A stretch of DNA of 64,000 nt from positions 63,841,958 through 63,905,957 of the forward strand of contig CM060198.1 in assembly GCA_030549335.1 (NCBI GenBank), given 5' to 3'. The position numbers were made by a program, and so were the translations under genes. Shown one piece after another: positions 22,682 through 34,431 of the stretch. The notes below the pieces were generated by a model. It did no database searches. It was not told the origin of the DNA and worked only from the letters and a program-made list of their open reading frames with translations. The stretch's first letter is position 1. Each line of letters begins with the position of its first letter. The DNA comes from Pontederia crassipes. Lineage: Eukaryota > Streptophyta > Magnoliopsida > Commelinales > Pontederiaceae.

Positions 22682-23207
22682 CACTACAACAAAATTGAGC
22701 TTAGATCACTTTTGCTAGATATCACCAAAGTTATTAAACGTCATTGAAAATAATTTGTGACGGTTCATAGACGTCACTCGTCAAAACATCCTCAAAGTCG
22801 AAGTCATAAAAGGGTCATTATGACGCCATCACCAAAACAACAAAGGTCGCTAAAGCTTCATTTTTCAGTGACATCACAAAAAAGTTAAAAAGTGACAACA
22901 GTTAAATTTCACTATTAGATGTCACGAATGGTAAATATTTGCAAAAACAATTATAAAAAGCTCCAAAGTTAAAGTTTAGTTATTAACATTATATCAAGTA
23001 TAATTACCATTTCCTTACACTTCAAAGTTCTTATCCATAATATTGTTATTAAGTATGAGAACATATACGCATTTTTTTACGAGTGCCGATTAAAGTTTTT
23101 CTATTTCGAAAGAAGACAAAGTTACTTATAGCAAAAGGGATTAAGATTTAAACAATATACAGTTTAAGTTAGAATAAATTACTCTAAAGATACTACAAAA
23201 ACTCATT

Positions 23208-23235
23208 ATTTGTGATGAATTTTTTCATCACAAAT
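23208..23235. repeat. perfect 12-bp inverted repeat (hairpin)
   Basis: atttgtgatgaa (23208-23219), a 4-base spacer, then ttcatcacaaat (23224-23235). It lies inside the CACTA-like region and probably belongs to its subterminal repeats. Confidence 0.8.
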
Positions 23236-23341
23236 CTCAGGAAATCGGTCGCAAGTTGTTCGGGATGCAACAGATGGCCCTTAGATAAAAATATCAAATT
23301 TTATAATTTTTTTATATTTTCGTGTGAATCAAGATAAATGT

Positions 23342-23368
23342 ATTATATATATATATATATATATATAT
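23342..23368. repeat. (TA)n microsatellite
   Basis: A run of about thirteen TA units. Confidence 0.9.
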
Positions 23369-23440
23369 TATTTTTTCTGTACAATTTATCTATAATTAAG
23401 TTCTCTAAATATTCATAACAAAAACTTATTTTACTAAGTT

Positions 23441-23621
23441 TAGAGAGAGGAGAAGGAGACAGAGGAGAGAAGAGAGAGAAAGTGGGGGAGGGAGAGAGAG
23501 GTGAAGGGAGGAAGGGAGAGAAGATGGAGGAAAAATAGAGAGATGGGGGAGAGCGAGAGAGGAGAGAAGAGGGAGGAGAAATAGAGAAGGGAGAGAGCGA
23601 AGAGAAAAGAGAGAGAGTTTA
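23441..23621. repeat. purine (GA) low-complexity tract
   Basis: About 180 bp of almost uninterrupted A/G with gagaga and ggagag words. The pyrimidine strand gives a Ser/Leu/Phe-only frame that is not a gene. Confidence 0.9.
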
Positions 23622-24089
23622 ATAACAAAATATTAATACTAATGCTACGTTAATATTACAATAATATAATATATTATATAACAAATTTGAATTTCAGCAA
23701 ATAGAGTTTTCAACAGATGAACGATCAGTTGAAATTTTCGATGACTCAATCGTCGAAACTTTCAACAATTCTTTTTCAATCGCAAGTACAATAGAAAAAT
23801 AAATCGTCCATAAACCATTTCGGACGAACGTTTGTTCTATTGCTATTTGAAAAGGATTTTGCGATCCGTCATAAAATTCTTTTGAATTTGCGAAGAATTG
23901 ATGTTAGTCGGAAATAAGATAGATTCTTGTCACCCAAAAGATTGTTGAAACTAAAATCTTCGACGTACAATACTAATACACTTATCCATGGACAATTTAA
24001 TAGCATTTCAATGACCAAATATATTCACTAATACAATTTATATGTGGAAAACCTATGCACGATATATGTGGCATCGTGCAGTCAAACGA

Positions 24090-24960
24090 GATAAGATCTG
24101 AACAAAGGTTTTGGAGGTGTTATACTTATACCTGAATCTGTCGATTGGCATCAGAGGTTCGTATTATTTCTGGACTTATGTCACCATTGAAGAAAACTTG
24201 CACTTCCACGAGTTGCATCTTTGAGCACCGAAAAGTTGCTTTGTGTCTCAATATCCTCGCCTTTTAGACATAACCGATACAGCATGGTTTTCCACCTCTC
24301 TCGTCTACATATTTATATGAACTCATTAGCCCTACCGAACCTTTTTGTATCCGGTTTACAACAACAACAACAAAATCTTATTCCACTAGGTGAGGTCGGC
24401 TACATGGATCATACGACGCCATTCCACTCCTTTTTGTATCCGGTTTAAAAAAAAAACCTTGTCGGAATTCAACCACATGATCAATCGCGCCGATCAAGCT
24501 TAGTTCACTATCATATGTTTTTGTTTCTGTTACAGGAACGTCTTCCACATCTTTAGCCTACATATTTATGTGACTCGTTAATTACTGGAAAAAATATTTT
24601 TTTTTATATCAACTCATCAACCCCCGGCCAATATTCAAGATTAGTTATTTATTATATATCGCTAGACTTGACTTCACAAGTTGCAGTAATCTGATCATCC
24701 CATATCTGTTATAAATATCACACATTAGAATCAGGTGGGCTCATAAACAGTTCATCCACATGCTCACAATAATGACATTTGGTTCCCTGATTTGTTTTTT
24801 GGGCCATATCCATGATTATGGTTGACATGCAGCACAGCCTTCACTAGAATTCAGTCAATATATGCATAAATGGCCTCACGTAGTAACTAGTGGATGAATT
24901 AAAAAAAAAGTGAAGTCAAATTCAAGTAATTTTGTAAAGACCCGAATGTGCATTCACCTC
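24090..24960. repeat. R1 dispersed repeat, copy B
   Basis: Matches copy A at about 200-600: acaggaacgtcttccacat near 24534, gaatcaggtgggctcat near 24730, and a terminal part near 24890. A shorter internal echo (gttttccacctctctcg near 24284) precedes it. It is interrupted by the RTE-type insertion at 24359. Confidence 0.65.
24359..24428 (-). mobile_element. 5'-truncated RTE-type LINE (or its SINE) insertion
   Basis: Only 70 bp, flanked by a perfect 19-bp target duplication (cctttttgtatccggttta at 24340-24358 and 24429-24447). Read on the minus strand it ends ccgacctcacctagtggaat then aagattttgttgttgttgttg. This is the conserved 3' end of plant RTE-clade elements, usually gccgaccccacctagtggga followed by TTG repeats. 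Poly-TTG next to the duplication fixes the orientation. Identity of the exact family is from memory of that 3' motif. Confidence 0.8.
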
Positions 24961-25019
24961 TCGAACTACGTTGTGCGACTGACAGTACTCTAAGTCTCCC
25001 AAAGAAAGATTAATTGATC

Positions 25020-26460
25020 CATTAGTTTAACAACTAATGGATCAATTGAACCCATTAAATATATACTTCATGCAAAGAAACTAGTACTCAAGGCTTGAAC
25101 CATATGGTGTACAAGTTCAATTATGCAGACAAACTATCATGTAATGTTGAATTATATCTAATGGGGTTAATTGATTGGGAGCTCTAATATCTCCCCACAC
25201 TTCATTATGTAATTTGTTACTACATTATAGATGATTGGGCCAGTATGTTTTATATGCAACGTCGTTATTGCAAGGCGGCAACCCAAATACGTACAAATAT
25301 CTTGCTTTGCAGCATGTAACCTTTGCAACAAAATGCTACCACATGCAGCAAACAATCACAATAATTTATTTGTGTTTTGTACCGCTACAGGAATGTCTTC
25401 CACTTATTTCGCCTCTCATATTTATGTGACTCTCCTTAATTGCTGAAAAATGTAGTTATATGAACTCAACAACCCCGTCAGGATCCAAAACTAGTTATTT
25501 ATTATATAACGCAAGACTTGACTTCACAAGTTACAGTAATTAAACTGATCGTCCACATCTTTTACAGGTGAGGTCATAACCAGTTCATTCATAATGAATT
25601 TTGTCCCCTGATTTGTTTTCTCGGCCATGTCCATGAATATGTTTGATACGACATCTTCACTAGAATTCAGTCAATATATACATAACATGGACCGTTGGAG
25701 TAACCAGTGGATTAAAAAAAAATTAAAAGAAGAATTTTATGGATTAAATAATGAATCATAAAAATTCAACTACAAATTTTCGAAAAGATCCCAAGTGCAT
25801 CCATACTCAAAAGAATACGAAAACAGAATAACCTTTTAGTACATGATAATGGAATGTATTTTGTATCACATTATTTACAATTTTTTTCTTAAATTTTCTT
25901 TTACACATAATGCAAAAATAAATTATTTTTTTATTATAGTACGATAGTGACTAACTTTCAATCCTTTTATTTTCTAGTAGTCCTCTATAAGCTAGTTTTC
26001 CTATAATTATGACATTAAATAACAATATAAAATCTTAATAACTTGGTCTCATATGCATCACCTGCACATGTTTTCTTCCTTATTTTTCAATTTTAGTTAC
26101 TTGTGAAATTTAAACATAAGAAAATGAAATTTTTATGGGTAATGAATACTCAACACATATGATCATGCAGATGGATAAGAAAACTTAAAAATATGCAAGC
26201 TTTCAATATGACAAAATAATAATAACAATTTTGTTGAATTCTTTTCTTTTTGCGCTATATCTTTTACTCTAATAATTTTCTAAGACATATGCATGTATTG
26301 TCCTACGCAAGCTCGATTTTGTTTTATTATGAACATTTCATGACATTTTCATTGAGACAATAAGGGTCAAGGTGATCAAAGCATAACGAGGTGAGTGTTT
26401 ATTTACGTATAAAAAGTAAGATTTGGGGTCTCATTGATACTCAAGTAAGCTGCAACATCA
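25020..26460. repeat. R1 dispersed repeat, copy C
   Basis: The longest match to copy A: 25138 onward parallels position 1 onward (tcatgtaatgttgaattata, gggagctctaatatctcc), through acaggaatgtcttccactta near 25387 and tagtcctctataagctag near 25978. It is followed, without the R1 tail, by the LTR at about 26.46 kb. The R1 tail resumes at 28.26 kb, so the LTR and adjoining DNA seem to split it. Confidence 0.7.
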
Positions 26461-27581
26461 AGTAATTTAATACTTTTAACAATAGAAATCTGGACCGACT
26501 ATGAACTCAACTCGAATCGGATCATTGGAAAATCAATTCGAACAACTCAGACTTATCGCAGCAGAGCGGAGTTACCGAAAGCCCACGCCAGGTCATCTAA
26601 AACTTTGAGTGACTTTTACGATGATCTTCATCAACTTTCAATGATAATCCAATGTCCTTTGACAGAGCTATCAATCATGAGTTGATGCCCGAAGGGTGCG
26701 CATGTGCATGCACACTAAGAAGTGAAAATGTGTAGCCCAATGTTTGAGGAAAAAATAGTTTTCTCCTAGATCGTTGGACGGAGTAGAAGAGTGTTTATAG
26801 GGAAAACTTAATTTTGAGTTGGATTAGATTGAAATCCAAAATTATGTGATAATTATCTTTAATAATACTAATTAAGTATTTTATCTTTTATCTTTCTTTT
26901 CTTATATTCAAACTCTTATGTATTCTTAACTTCTTTTTCTTGATTAACTTTAATTATTCTTTATTTTTTAAAAAATTTTGGAATGAAATAAATAATTATT
27001 ATTCTTATTACTTAATTTTAGAAATTAAAGTAATAATTTATTATTATTCTATTTCTTGATTATTTGTATCTTAAAAACTCCTAATTTCTTCCTCACTAAA
27101 GTTCCTAATTCAATCGTACATCAAAGTTCATCCCTAATCTTTTTGTAATTATCTTTTCTGTTAATCTATCTCTCTTAACCATAATTATTTCTTCATTTTC
27201 AAACTTAAATAAAAACTTATTATTCTTATCTTTAATTTTTGGAATAAAATAACAATATAATATTATTTTATATTTTAGATATTTTTTACATAAGATTCTT
27301 AGTTTAATTCTCATTGAAAGTCCATTATGTCCTAAACTTTTGGTCGTATTCAAATTTAATTTTAAATCCCTAATTTCATGATCATTTCAATTCCTTATCT
27401 AATTAGTAATTATCTTCTCCTTATTTTTCTATCTCTTATCTAATTATTATCATATCATTTTCTCTTCTCTTAACTATACTTTTATTTCCTTTCAAACTTT
27501 AACTTTGTTAACAAATCCTGAATTTTATTTTATTTTAATTAATAAAATTAGTTTTAAATTTGAAAATATTGTGTTGTTACA
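26460..27581 (-). repeat. LTR of the TGTAACAACC type, copy 1
   Basis: On the minus strand it begins TGTAACAACAC and runs through A/T-rich sequence to a conserved segment near 26700-26830. It is co-linear with the copy at 29345-35397: shared landmarks are gaaatctgg/gaaatccggg at the left, cttatcgcagcagag/cttgtcacagcagaa, ttctcctaga...ggagtagaag, and ggttgttaca at the right. No internal region, partner or target duplication was identified, so it could be a solo LTR. The left end is uncertain. Confidence 0.55.
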
Positions 27582-28260
27582 TTATTGACCCATTAAAAAA
27601 TCATTATCGAATTTCCCTCGATGTAAGAATTTACCAAATAATCTTGGTAACTTCCAATACATTAACTTATTTATATTCCTTAACATATACTCTGCTCTAT
27701 TACACTCCCATTCAGCTAGTGTTAAAGGCAATAAATAAGCTAATTATACAAAATACCTTAAGTACCCTTATGGCAGTCTTGAACTTTTTCCATTATGTCA
27801 AAAACATGTTCTATTCTTATGCTTAACCTTGTAATTCATTAGTCCCAAAAGTTAATCTCAATAACTGTGATAGTCTAGATTTAAGGAATTCCAACATAAA
27901 ATTCTCATTATGTTGATATTCTTTATGATTATCTTCTTAAACTATTATGCAATTAATCAATTCATTGACTACTACCAGTATTACCCCTTTAGGGCACATT
28001 TACTTAACTTTGTGGATCAACTTCAATAATGCAATGTCAATGCATTCTTCAATATGATAATAAATATCAAATCAAAACTTACTTCACTTACCTTGGATGA
28101 CGTGAAAATTGTTTATGATGCATTAAACATGGATCTTCAATTATTTTTATCCTATGGAAGACTTAGGAATTTGTTTCTAATACACATAATAACGCTCCAA
28201 AATTTCACTACCCCATCACTTAACATGGTCTTATTTTGAATACCTAGAATTTTTTCATCT
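27582..28260. other. AT-rich stretch between an LTR and the R1 tail
   Basis: About 680 bp with short frames only. It might be the adjoining part of the element whose LTR ends at 27581, but I recognise no protein. Confidence 0.4.
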
Positions 28261-28261
28261 T

Positions 28262-29070
28262 GTTTCTTTCTGAATATAAAATGCGGAAGCGAACTAACTT
28301 TCTATCATATTGCGGAAGCGAGCTAACTATCAATATTTTCTTTTCATATTAGTCCTCCAAAGGCTAACTAGATGATCTCCAAAGTCTTAATGACTTGATC
28401 CCATTTGCACTTTACATTATCACGAACTGTCGCTGCACACCTCTCTATTCTTACTTTTCGAGCTTATTTGCCTGTGAAATTAAAACACATGAAAATAAAA
28501 CTTCTATGAGTAATGAATACTCAATAGATAAGATCATACAGATGGATAGCAAAGTTTAATAAAAATAGGCAAACATTCATTATAACAAACAATAATAACA
28601 ATTATATTCAGTTTTTTTATTTTTTGTTCCTTTCTTTTCATTTCTATTTTTCTTTTATGTTCTATTTCTTTGCATTCGTTTTGATCTTTTTATTCTTGTT
28701 TAGTGTTTGCACAAGATCTTTTACTTTAACAATTTTTTGAGGTCCTATGAGACATATTTTATTATGAATATATCATGAGACTTTCATGTGATTATAAGAG
28801 TTAAGGCAGATCAAATTAGGACAATGTGCGCTTGACTTGGGATTGTATGGACAAGTATGGATGCAAGACCTCCATTCTTTAACTATTCTTTAATTGTCAT
28901 GGTGAGACTATTAATATCCACTTGTAGTCTCATGGTGGGGCTATTAATACTCACTTGTTGATCATTCTTTACAACCAGTGCACATGAAATTCTATTTTAT
29001 ATTTCTTATCTTTTTACCTGTTTATGTATCTTTTTAACTTTTAGTTCATCATGCAACAATGTTGGGTGAA
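28262..29070. repeat. R1 dispersed repeat, copy D (tail half)
   Basis: Matches copy A from about 1040 to 1780: gcgaactaactttctatc, tagtcctccaaaggcta, ttactttaacaattttttga, attctttaactattcttt and gtggggctattaatac. It has no head half and appears to continue copy C across the intervening LTR. Confidence 0.65.
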
Positions 29071-30040
29071 AAGGTCATTTGAGAATAAAATAATCATATC
29101 AAATAAATAATGAGAATCCACGTCGGAGTTTGATACAAACTTGGGTTGAATCTTATGCATTATAGGCTGAATTTATGAAATCCTACTTTAACCTTTTCAC
29201 ATTAGAATTAACTTTTATTCTTCAATTCGACCAAGAGAACTTAGGCTGGATGGTCTCGAAACTCGAGCCATGTTTCTTAAACAAGCATACCCTATAATTT
29301 TTCCATAGGAACCGGTCCATGCTTGAGGTGGCTCGGGTTGGGTTCGTCAGGGATAATTTTAATCCTTTTCAACTATAGAAATCCGGGTTGTGTATGAATC
29401 CAACTAGAATTGGATGGTCGGAAAGCCAAATCCACACAATTGTAACTTGTCACAGCAGAACCCGGGCTAGATCTTATTCGAATCTAAATCAAATTCAGAA
29501 TCGACCATGGATTCAGCAGCAGTTCGAAAGGTTAACCTATCATACATGATTGAGGTGCAAAAATTTTTGGATAGGTATCCTAAAATTAATTCACCAAGTT
29601 GATGATAAAATCCGTGGCCGTTCTAGTCACTTGACTGTCTATGGCTCCATTGCGTGTGCCCGATAGAAGGTTTGTATATCTCTTTCTTCGATTGAAGCTG
29701 GAAGGAAGCCATTGATTTGGCCCCATAAGCGGAACGACCACCCAAGAATCTTATGGAAATATCATGTGAATAAAATTGGATTGCATCATTTACTAAAGAA
29801 CCCGGACAGGATTTTGGCTTGCCAAAATTTCGATGTCATTTTTTTATGAAAGTTTAACATCTAGTCCTAATTTATAAACTATTTTTTCAACATAAAATCG
29901 GCATAAAACTATTTATGCACATAGAAGATCCTAAATCATGCCTTAATCATTCATCATCTTAAATATTCTGTTAAGAAATTGTATTCAAAAAGTGAATATA
30001 GAACCTTACATATCTTGTTAACTTTGAAAGACTTTTTGTC

Positions 30041-30400
30041 TGTTACGTAAAGGGTGAGAGAGGGATCGCACGAAATACAGAAGAACGCGAAGAGGAAAAA
30101 CGGTGGCGACTCTTTGTTATGGAATAATGAAGATTACAAGGATGGGTCTCTGGTTAGACCCCTAGGGAGTTTATATAGGCACTTCATTTGACAGATGATA
30201 GGAATTACATACGGACTGGGACTCTAAATAAATCCCCTGAAAATAGGACACTTATCTCGTGATAAGGAAATAAATCAAATCCGAATCACATACAGAATAC
30301 CCCTAAAAATAAATCAGCGAGACCCCCGTAGGGGAATTCTGTTGAAGCGTCTGACTATGTAGGGGGACCAACTGGGTTTAGATTCAAGGCATTATTAACA
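30041..30400 (-). repeat. 3' LTR of the copia element
   Basis: 360 bp, TGTTACG...ATTAACA in plus-strand view. It shares its first ~145 and last ~85 bp with the other LTR. Confidence 0.92.
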
Positions 30401-30475
30401 AATCTCCACCTTGACTTGAATCATCTTCAGAGCACAAAAGCACGCCACGCCGCCGCCAGTCCCATCTTGAAGCTA

Positions 30476-33400
30476 TTACCAAGTATTTATGTTAAGCAAG
30501 TCCAAACAATGTTGGAACTTGCCATAAGGAACAGATTTGGTGAACATATCAGCTGAATTGTCTTCATTGTCAATCTTCTTCACCTTGATCCTCTTCTCAG
30601 TGCGGATGAAGTGATATCTGACATCAATGTGTTTGGTTCTTTCATGATGTACTTGATCCTTGGCTAAACATATTGCACTCAGACTGTCACAGTGCACTAT
30701 AGCATGCTCCTGATATAATCTGAGATCTCCAACTAAACATTTTAACCAGATGTCTTCCTTGGCAGCTTCTATCAGTGCCATGTATTCAGCCTCTGTGGTG
30801 GACAATGTAACTGATGGCTGAAGTGTAGTCTTCCAACTAATAACTGAACTACCCAAAGTGAAGACATAGCCTGTCATAGATCGTCTTCCATCAACATTTC
30901 CAGCATAATTTGAATCTGAGTACCCTGCAACCAAACACTCTTTATCACTTCTGTAGATGAGGCCAATATCAGATGTTCCTCTCAGATACCGAAAAATTCG
31001 CTTCACTGCTTGCCAGTGCTCCTTTCCTGAATCACTCATGAATCTGCTGACAACACTGACTGCATGAGCAATGTCTGGTCTTGTGCAAACCATAGCATAC
31101 ATCAGACTTCCAACTGCACTAGCATATGGAACCCGGGACATGTACTCCTTTTCTACTTCTGACTTCGGTGCGAACACAACAGAAAGATGAACATTTGCAG
31201 CTGATGGAGTATTCAAAGGTTTCGCTCCTGACATTCCAAATCTGGATAAAATCTTCTCAATATAACTTTTATGAGATAAGAAGAGTTTACCCTGTGCGCG
31301 ATCCCTTAGAATTTCCATCCCCAAAATCTTCTGTGCTGCACCAAGATCCTTCATGTCGAATTCTGCACTGAGGAGCTTCTTCAGATTCTGAATGTCTGTC
31401 ATGTCTCTTGCAACAATAAGCATATCGTCAACATACAAGAGCAGATAGATGGTGGAGCCGTCCTTCACCTTCTTATGGTATACACAGCAATCATAGGAAC
31501 TTCGACTGAATCCCTTACTGATCATGAAGCTGTCGAACCTCTTGTACCATTGTCTGGGAGACTGCTTCAAGCCATACAGAGATTTCTTCATAATGCAAAC
31601 TTTATTCTCCTTTCCTGGAATGGAGAATCCCTCTAGTTGGCTCATAAGAATGTCTTCTTCAAGTTCTCCATGGAGGAAAGCAGTCTTCACATCTAGTTGC
31701 TCGAGCTCTAGATTCTGATGTGCTACAAGAGCAAGTAGCACCCTGATAGAAGTATGTCTGACAACAGGTGAGAATATCTCATTGTAGTCCACACCTTCTT
31801 TCTGACTATAACATTTAGCAACTAGTCGTGCTTTGTATCTCGTGCCTTCAACTCCTGAAATTCCTGCTTTCTTCTTGAAGATCCATTTACAGCCAACAAC
31901 CTTCCTGTCTTTAGGCAACTTGACCAGCTCCCACGTTTGATTCTTGTGAAGAGATTCTATCTCCTCACCCATAGCAGCGATCCACTGTCCAGATTCGGCA
32001 CATGTGATGGCATCCCTATAAGAGGACGGCTCCAGGTACTCCACCTCTTCAGCTACCTGTAGTTCATAAGCAACCATGTCCTCGAAACTATATCGCTTAG
32101 GAGGACCCACTTCTCTGCGAGGACGTCTAGTAGCAATTGACTCCTCTTCAGGTTGCTCATCAGATTCTTCACCTTCTGGTTCTGCTTCTTGATGTGATCC
32201 TTCAGCATCATCCTCAATTTGAGTGATTTCAACATCCACCTGTTTACTGACACTCTCTTCAGCCTCCACCTTCAACTGAAGCATTGATGCTTCATCAAAG
32301 GTTACGCTTCTGCTGTGGATGACTTTGTGTTCTGAAGGAGACCAGATTCTGTAGCCCTTCACTCCTGCACCATATCCCATGAACACCCTTTCTTTGGCCC
32401 TTGGCTCCAACTTCCCTTCACTGACGTGATAGTATGCTGGACAACCAAAAACTTTCAGACAAGTATAATCAGCAGGATTTCCTGACCATACCTCAGTTGG
32501 AGTCTTGAGATCAATTGCAGTCGTCGGACTTCGATTCACCAAGTAACAAGCAGTGTTAACAGCTTCAACCCAGAATGTCCTATTCAGGCCAGCGTTAGAG
32601 AGCATGCACCTTGCCCTCTCCAGAAGTGTCCTGTTCATTCGTTCTGCAACTCCATTCTGCTGTAGAGTATCCCTGATTGTGTGATGTCTGGCAATGCCTT
32701 CATCTTTGCAGAACTGGTCAAATTTAGCAGAACAGAATTCCAAACCATTGTCTGTGCGAAGACGCTTCACTTTCTTCGACGTCTGATTTTCCACCAGAAC
32801 CTTCCACTGCTTGAAGGCCTTGAAGGACTCACTCTTGTGTTTCATCATGAATACCCAAGTCATCCTCGAGTAGTCATCAATCACAGATAGAAAATACCTC
32901 GCACCTCCTAATGATGGAACACGAGAGGGACCCCAACAATCGGCGTGGATGTAGTCAAGTGTCGCATTCATCTTGTGCACTGCCTTGCCAAACTGAGACC
33001 TTCGCTGTTTCCCGAATATGCAGTGCTTGCAGAAGTTAATTTCAGATATCTTCTTCTCTCCTAGAAGACCTCGTTTGCTGAGAATATTCATCCCGTTCTG
33101 ACTCATATGCCCAAGTCGCATGTGCCACAGCCTGGACCTATCTGATTCGGATGAACTAGCCACTGCAGCAACGCCAGAGACTGTCTTACCTTGTAATACA
33201 TATAAGGACTTCTGTCTGACTCCCTTCAGAACCGTAGCATCACCTTTCATTACCTTGAGGATGCCTCCAGCAACATTGATCTGACACCCTTTAGAGTCGA
33301 AGATTCCAAGTGATATCAAATTCTTCTTCAGTTGCGGAATATGGCGGACATCTGTCAGCGTCCTCACAAGATTGTCATGAGTCCTGATCTGCACAGAATC

Positions 33401-34018
33401 GATCCCAACTATCTGACAGGCTGCATCGTTGCCCATGATGATGTTTCCACCATCAATCTTCTGATAAGTTGAGAACCATTCTTTATTCATAGTCATATGA
33501 TAGGAACACCCCGAATCCAAAACCCAACTATCTGCCAGACATCCTTGATCAGAAGCAGCTAGAACCAAATCATCTTCGGAGTTCCCAATTTCCTGTGCCA
33601 CCGCAGTGACGGAGGCCTTCTTCTTCGGACAATCCTTCTTCCAATGATCTGGTTCCTTGCAGTAATTACAAATGTCTTTCGCAGTGATTTTCTTCTTCTT
33701 CGACTTGGATTTCTTTGAATTCGAGGACTGTCCCTTCTCTGCGGTCGATATCAAACCCGCGACCTGAGTCTCTGCAGAATTTCCAGATGCCCTATGCCGA
33801 AGTTCACGAGTATGCAGACTCGATCTTATTTCTTCCAAACTTATAGTTTCCTTCTCTATAATCATAGACTGAACGAAATTTTCATATGATGGAGGAAGCG
33901 AAACTAACAGAATTAGGGCAGCATCTTCATCCTCGATCTTAACATCGATATTTCTGAGTTCCATCAACAAAAAATTTAACTGATCAAGATGTTCCTTCAG
34001 AGGGGTACCTTCCTGCAT
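30476..34018 (-). CDS. copia gag-pol polyprotein (element-encoded)
   Basis: A continuous 1180-residue frame in copia order. Gag UBN2-type helices occupy 1-80, with zinc knuckle CNYCKEPDHWKKDC at 117-130. Protease DSG is at 168-170. The pre-integrase HHCC region is about 296-335 (LWHMRLGHMS ... CKHC). The integrase core has D360, D423 and E459, in HADCWGP, RTDNG and QQNGVAE. Reverse transcriptase covers about 695-940 with YVDD at 862-865. RNase H covers about 1030-1150, including SDSNYAG and STTEAEYMAL. Integrase before reverse transcriptase defines Ty1-copia; wording around the integrase is closest to TNT1/Tork elements. The frame begins inside gag, so it is shorter than the family's usual ~1300 residues. 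It belongs to the element, not the host. Confidence 0.95.
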   Translation of the reverse strand: MQEGTPLKEHLDQLNFLLMELRNIDVKIEDEDAALILLVSLPPSYENFVQSMIIEKETISLEEIRSSLHTRELRHRASGNSAETQVAGLISTAEKGQSSNSKKSKSKKKKITAKDICNYCKEPDHWKKDCPKKKASVTAVAQEIGNSEDDLVLAASDQGCLADSWVLDSGCSYHMTMNKEWFSTYQKIDGGNIIMGNDAACQIVGIDSVQIRTHDNLVRTLTDVRHIPQLKKNLISLGIFDSKGCQINVAGGILKVMKGDATVLKGVRQKSLYVLQGKTVSGVAAVASSSESDRSRLWHMRLGHMSQNGMNILSKRGLLGEKKISEINFCKHCIFGKQRRSQFGKAVHKMNATLDYIHADCWGPSRVPSLGGARYFLSVIDDYSRMTWVFMMKHKSESFKAFKQWKVLVENQTSKKVKRLRTDNGLEFCSAKFDQFCKDEGIARHHTIRDTLQQNGVAERMNRTLLERARCMLSNAGLNRTFWVEAVNTACYLVNRSPTTAIDLKTPTEVWSGNPADYTCLKVFGCPAYYHVSEGKLEPRAKERVFMGYGAGVKGYRIWSPSEHKVIHSRSVTFDEASMLQLKVEAEESVSKQVDVEITQIEDDAEGSHQEAEPEGEESDEQPEEESIATRRPRREVGPPKRYSFEDMVAYELQVAEEVEYLEPSSYRDAITCAESGQWIAAMGEEIESLHKNQTWELVKLPKDRKVVGCKWIFKKKAGISGVEGTRYKARLVAKCYSQKEGVDYNEIFSPVVRHTSIRVLLALVAHQNLELEQLDVKTAFLHGELEEDILMSQLEGFSIPGKENKVCIMKKSLYGLKQSPRQWYKRFDSFMISKGFSRSSYDCCVYHKKVKDGSTIYLLLYVDDMLIVARDMTDIQNLKKLLSAEFDMKDLGAAQKILGMEILRDRAQGKLFLSHKSYIEKILSRFGMSGAKPLNTPSAANVHLSVVFAPKSEVEKEYMSRVPYASAVGSLMYAMVCTRPDIAHAVSVVSRFMSDSGKEHWQAVKRIFRYLRGTSDIGLIYRSDKECLVAGYSDSNYAGNVDGRRSMTGYVFTLGSSVISWKTTLQPSVTLSTTEAEYMALIEAAKEDIWLKCLVGDLRLYQEHAIVHCDSLSAICLAKDQVHHERTKHIDVRYHFIRTEKRIKVKKIDNEDNSADMFTKSVPYGKFQHCLDLLNINTW

Positions 34019-34416
34019 GCGGAGAGAGAACAGACGTTACTTCAACAGCAACTTGTTGGTGAGAGACTTCGCCATATATAGACTCTCGAGTCTCAACCAC
34101 AGACCGGCCGCTTTTCTTCATCTGCGACCTCGATTATCACCTCATCCGCCAGACACAACAGAATCATCGAGTGCGCCTTCTCCTCCTGTGCCGCCAAAGT
34201 TGCGAGGTCGATCTCCTTTTCTTTGCCCTTCGAGTCTTCCTCCTTTGTCTTGTTCTTCGACACGTTTGAGAGCGGCGCCCAGACTCCTTGTTACTTCAAA
34301 AGCGCCCGCATCTTGATCTGTCACAACCCGAAACTATTTTTGTCGTTGAACTTCTCCACGCTCACGTTGTGCGACGTCATCTCCCTGCTGATCGAGAATC
34401 GTTGACAAACCCTAAG

Positions 34417-34428
34417 GCTCTGATACCA
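34417..34428 (-). other. primer binding site (tRNA-iMet)
   Basis: Minus strand TGGTATCAGAGC, the canonical plant copia site, 3 bp inside the 5' LTR. Confidence 0.95.
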
Positions 34429-34431
34429 GTT

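Larger units (their letters stand above)
22682..23950 (+). mobile_element. CACTA-type element end (partial)
   Basis: CACTACAACAAAATTGAGC at 22682-22700 resembles the CACTACAAGAAAA terminus of plant CACTA transposons. It is followed by repeated short words typical of subterminal regions: tgacgtcact-like, gtgacggttcatagacgtcac near 22752, and, at 23205-23235, a motif (catcacaaat) also found beside the CACTA end at 60432. At 23700-23930 cgatgactcaatcgtcgaaa-like words recur. No transposase and no right terminus were seen, so limits are approximate. Confidence 0.45.

Noticed and set aside
23440-23628. Minus frame rich in Leu, Ser and Phe as a membrane peptide
   Set aside because: It is a direct translation of a GA/TC low-complexity tract.
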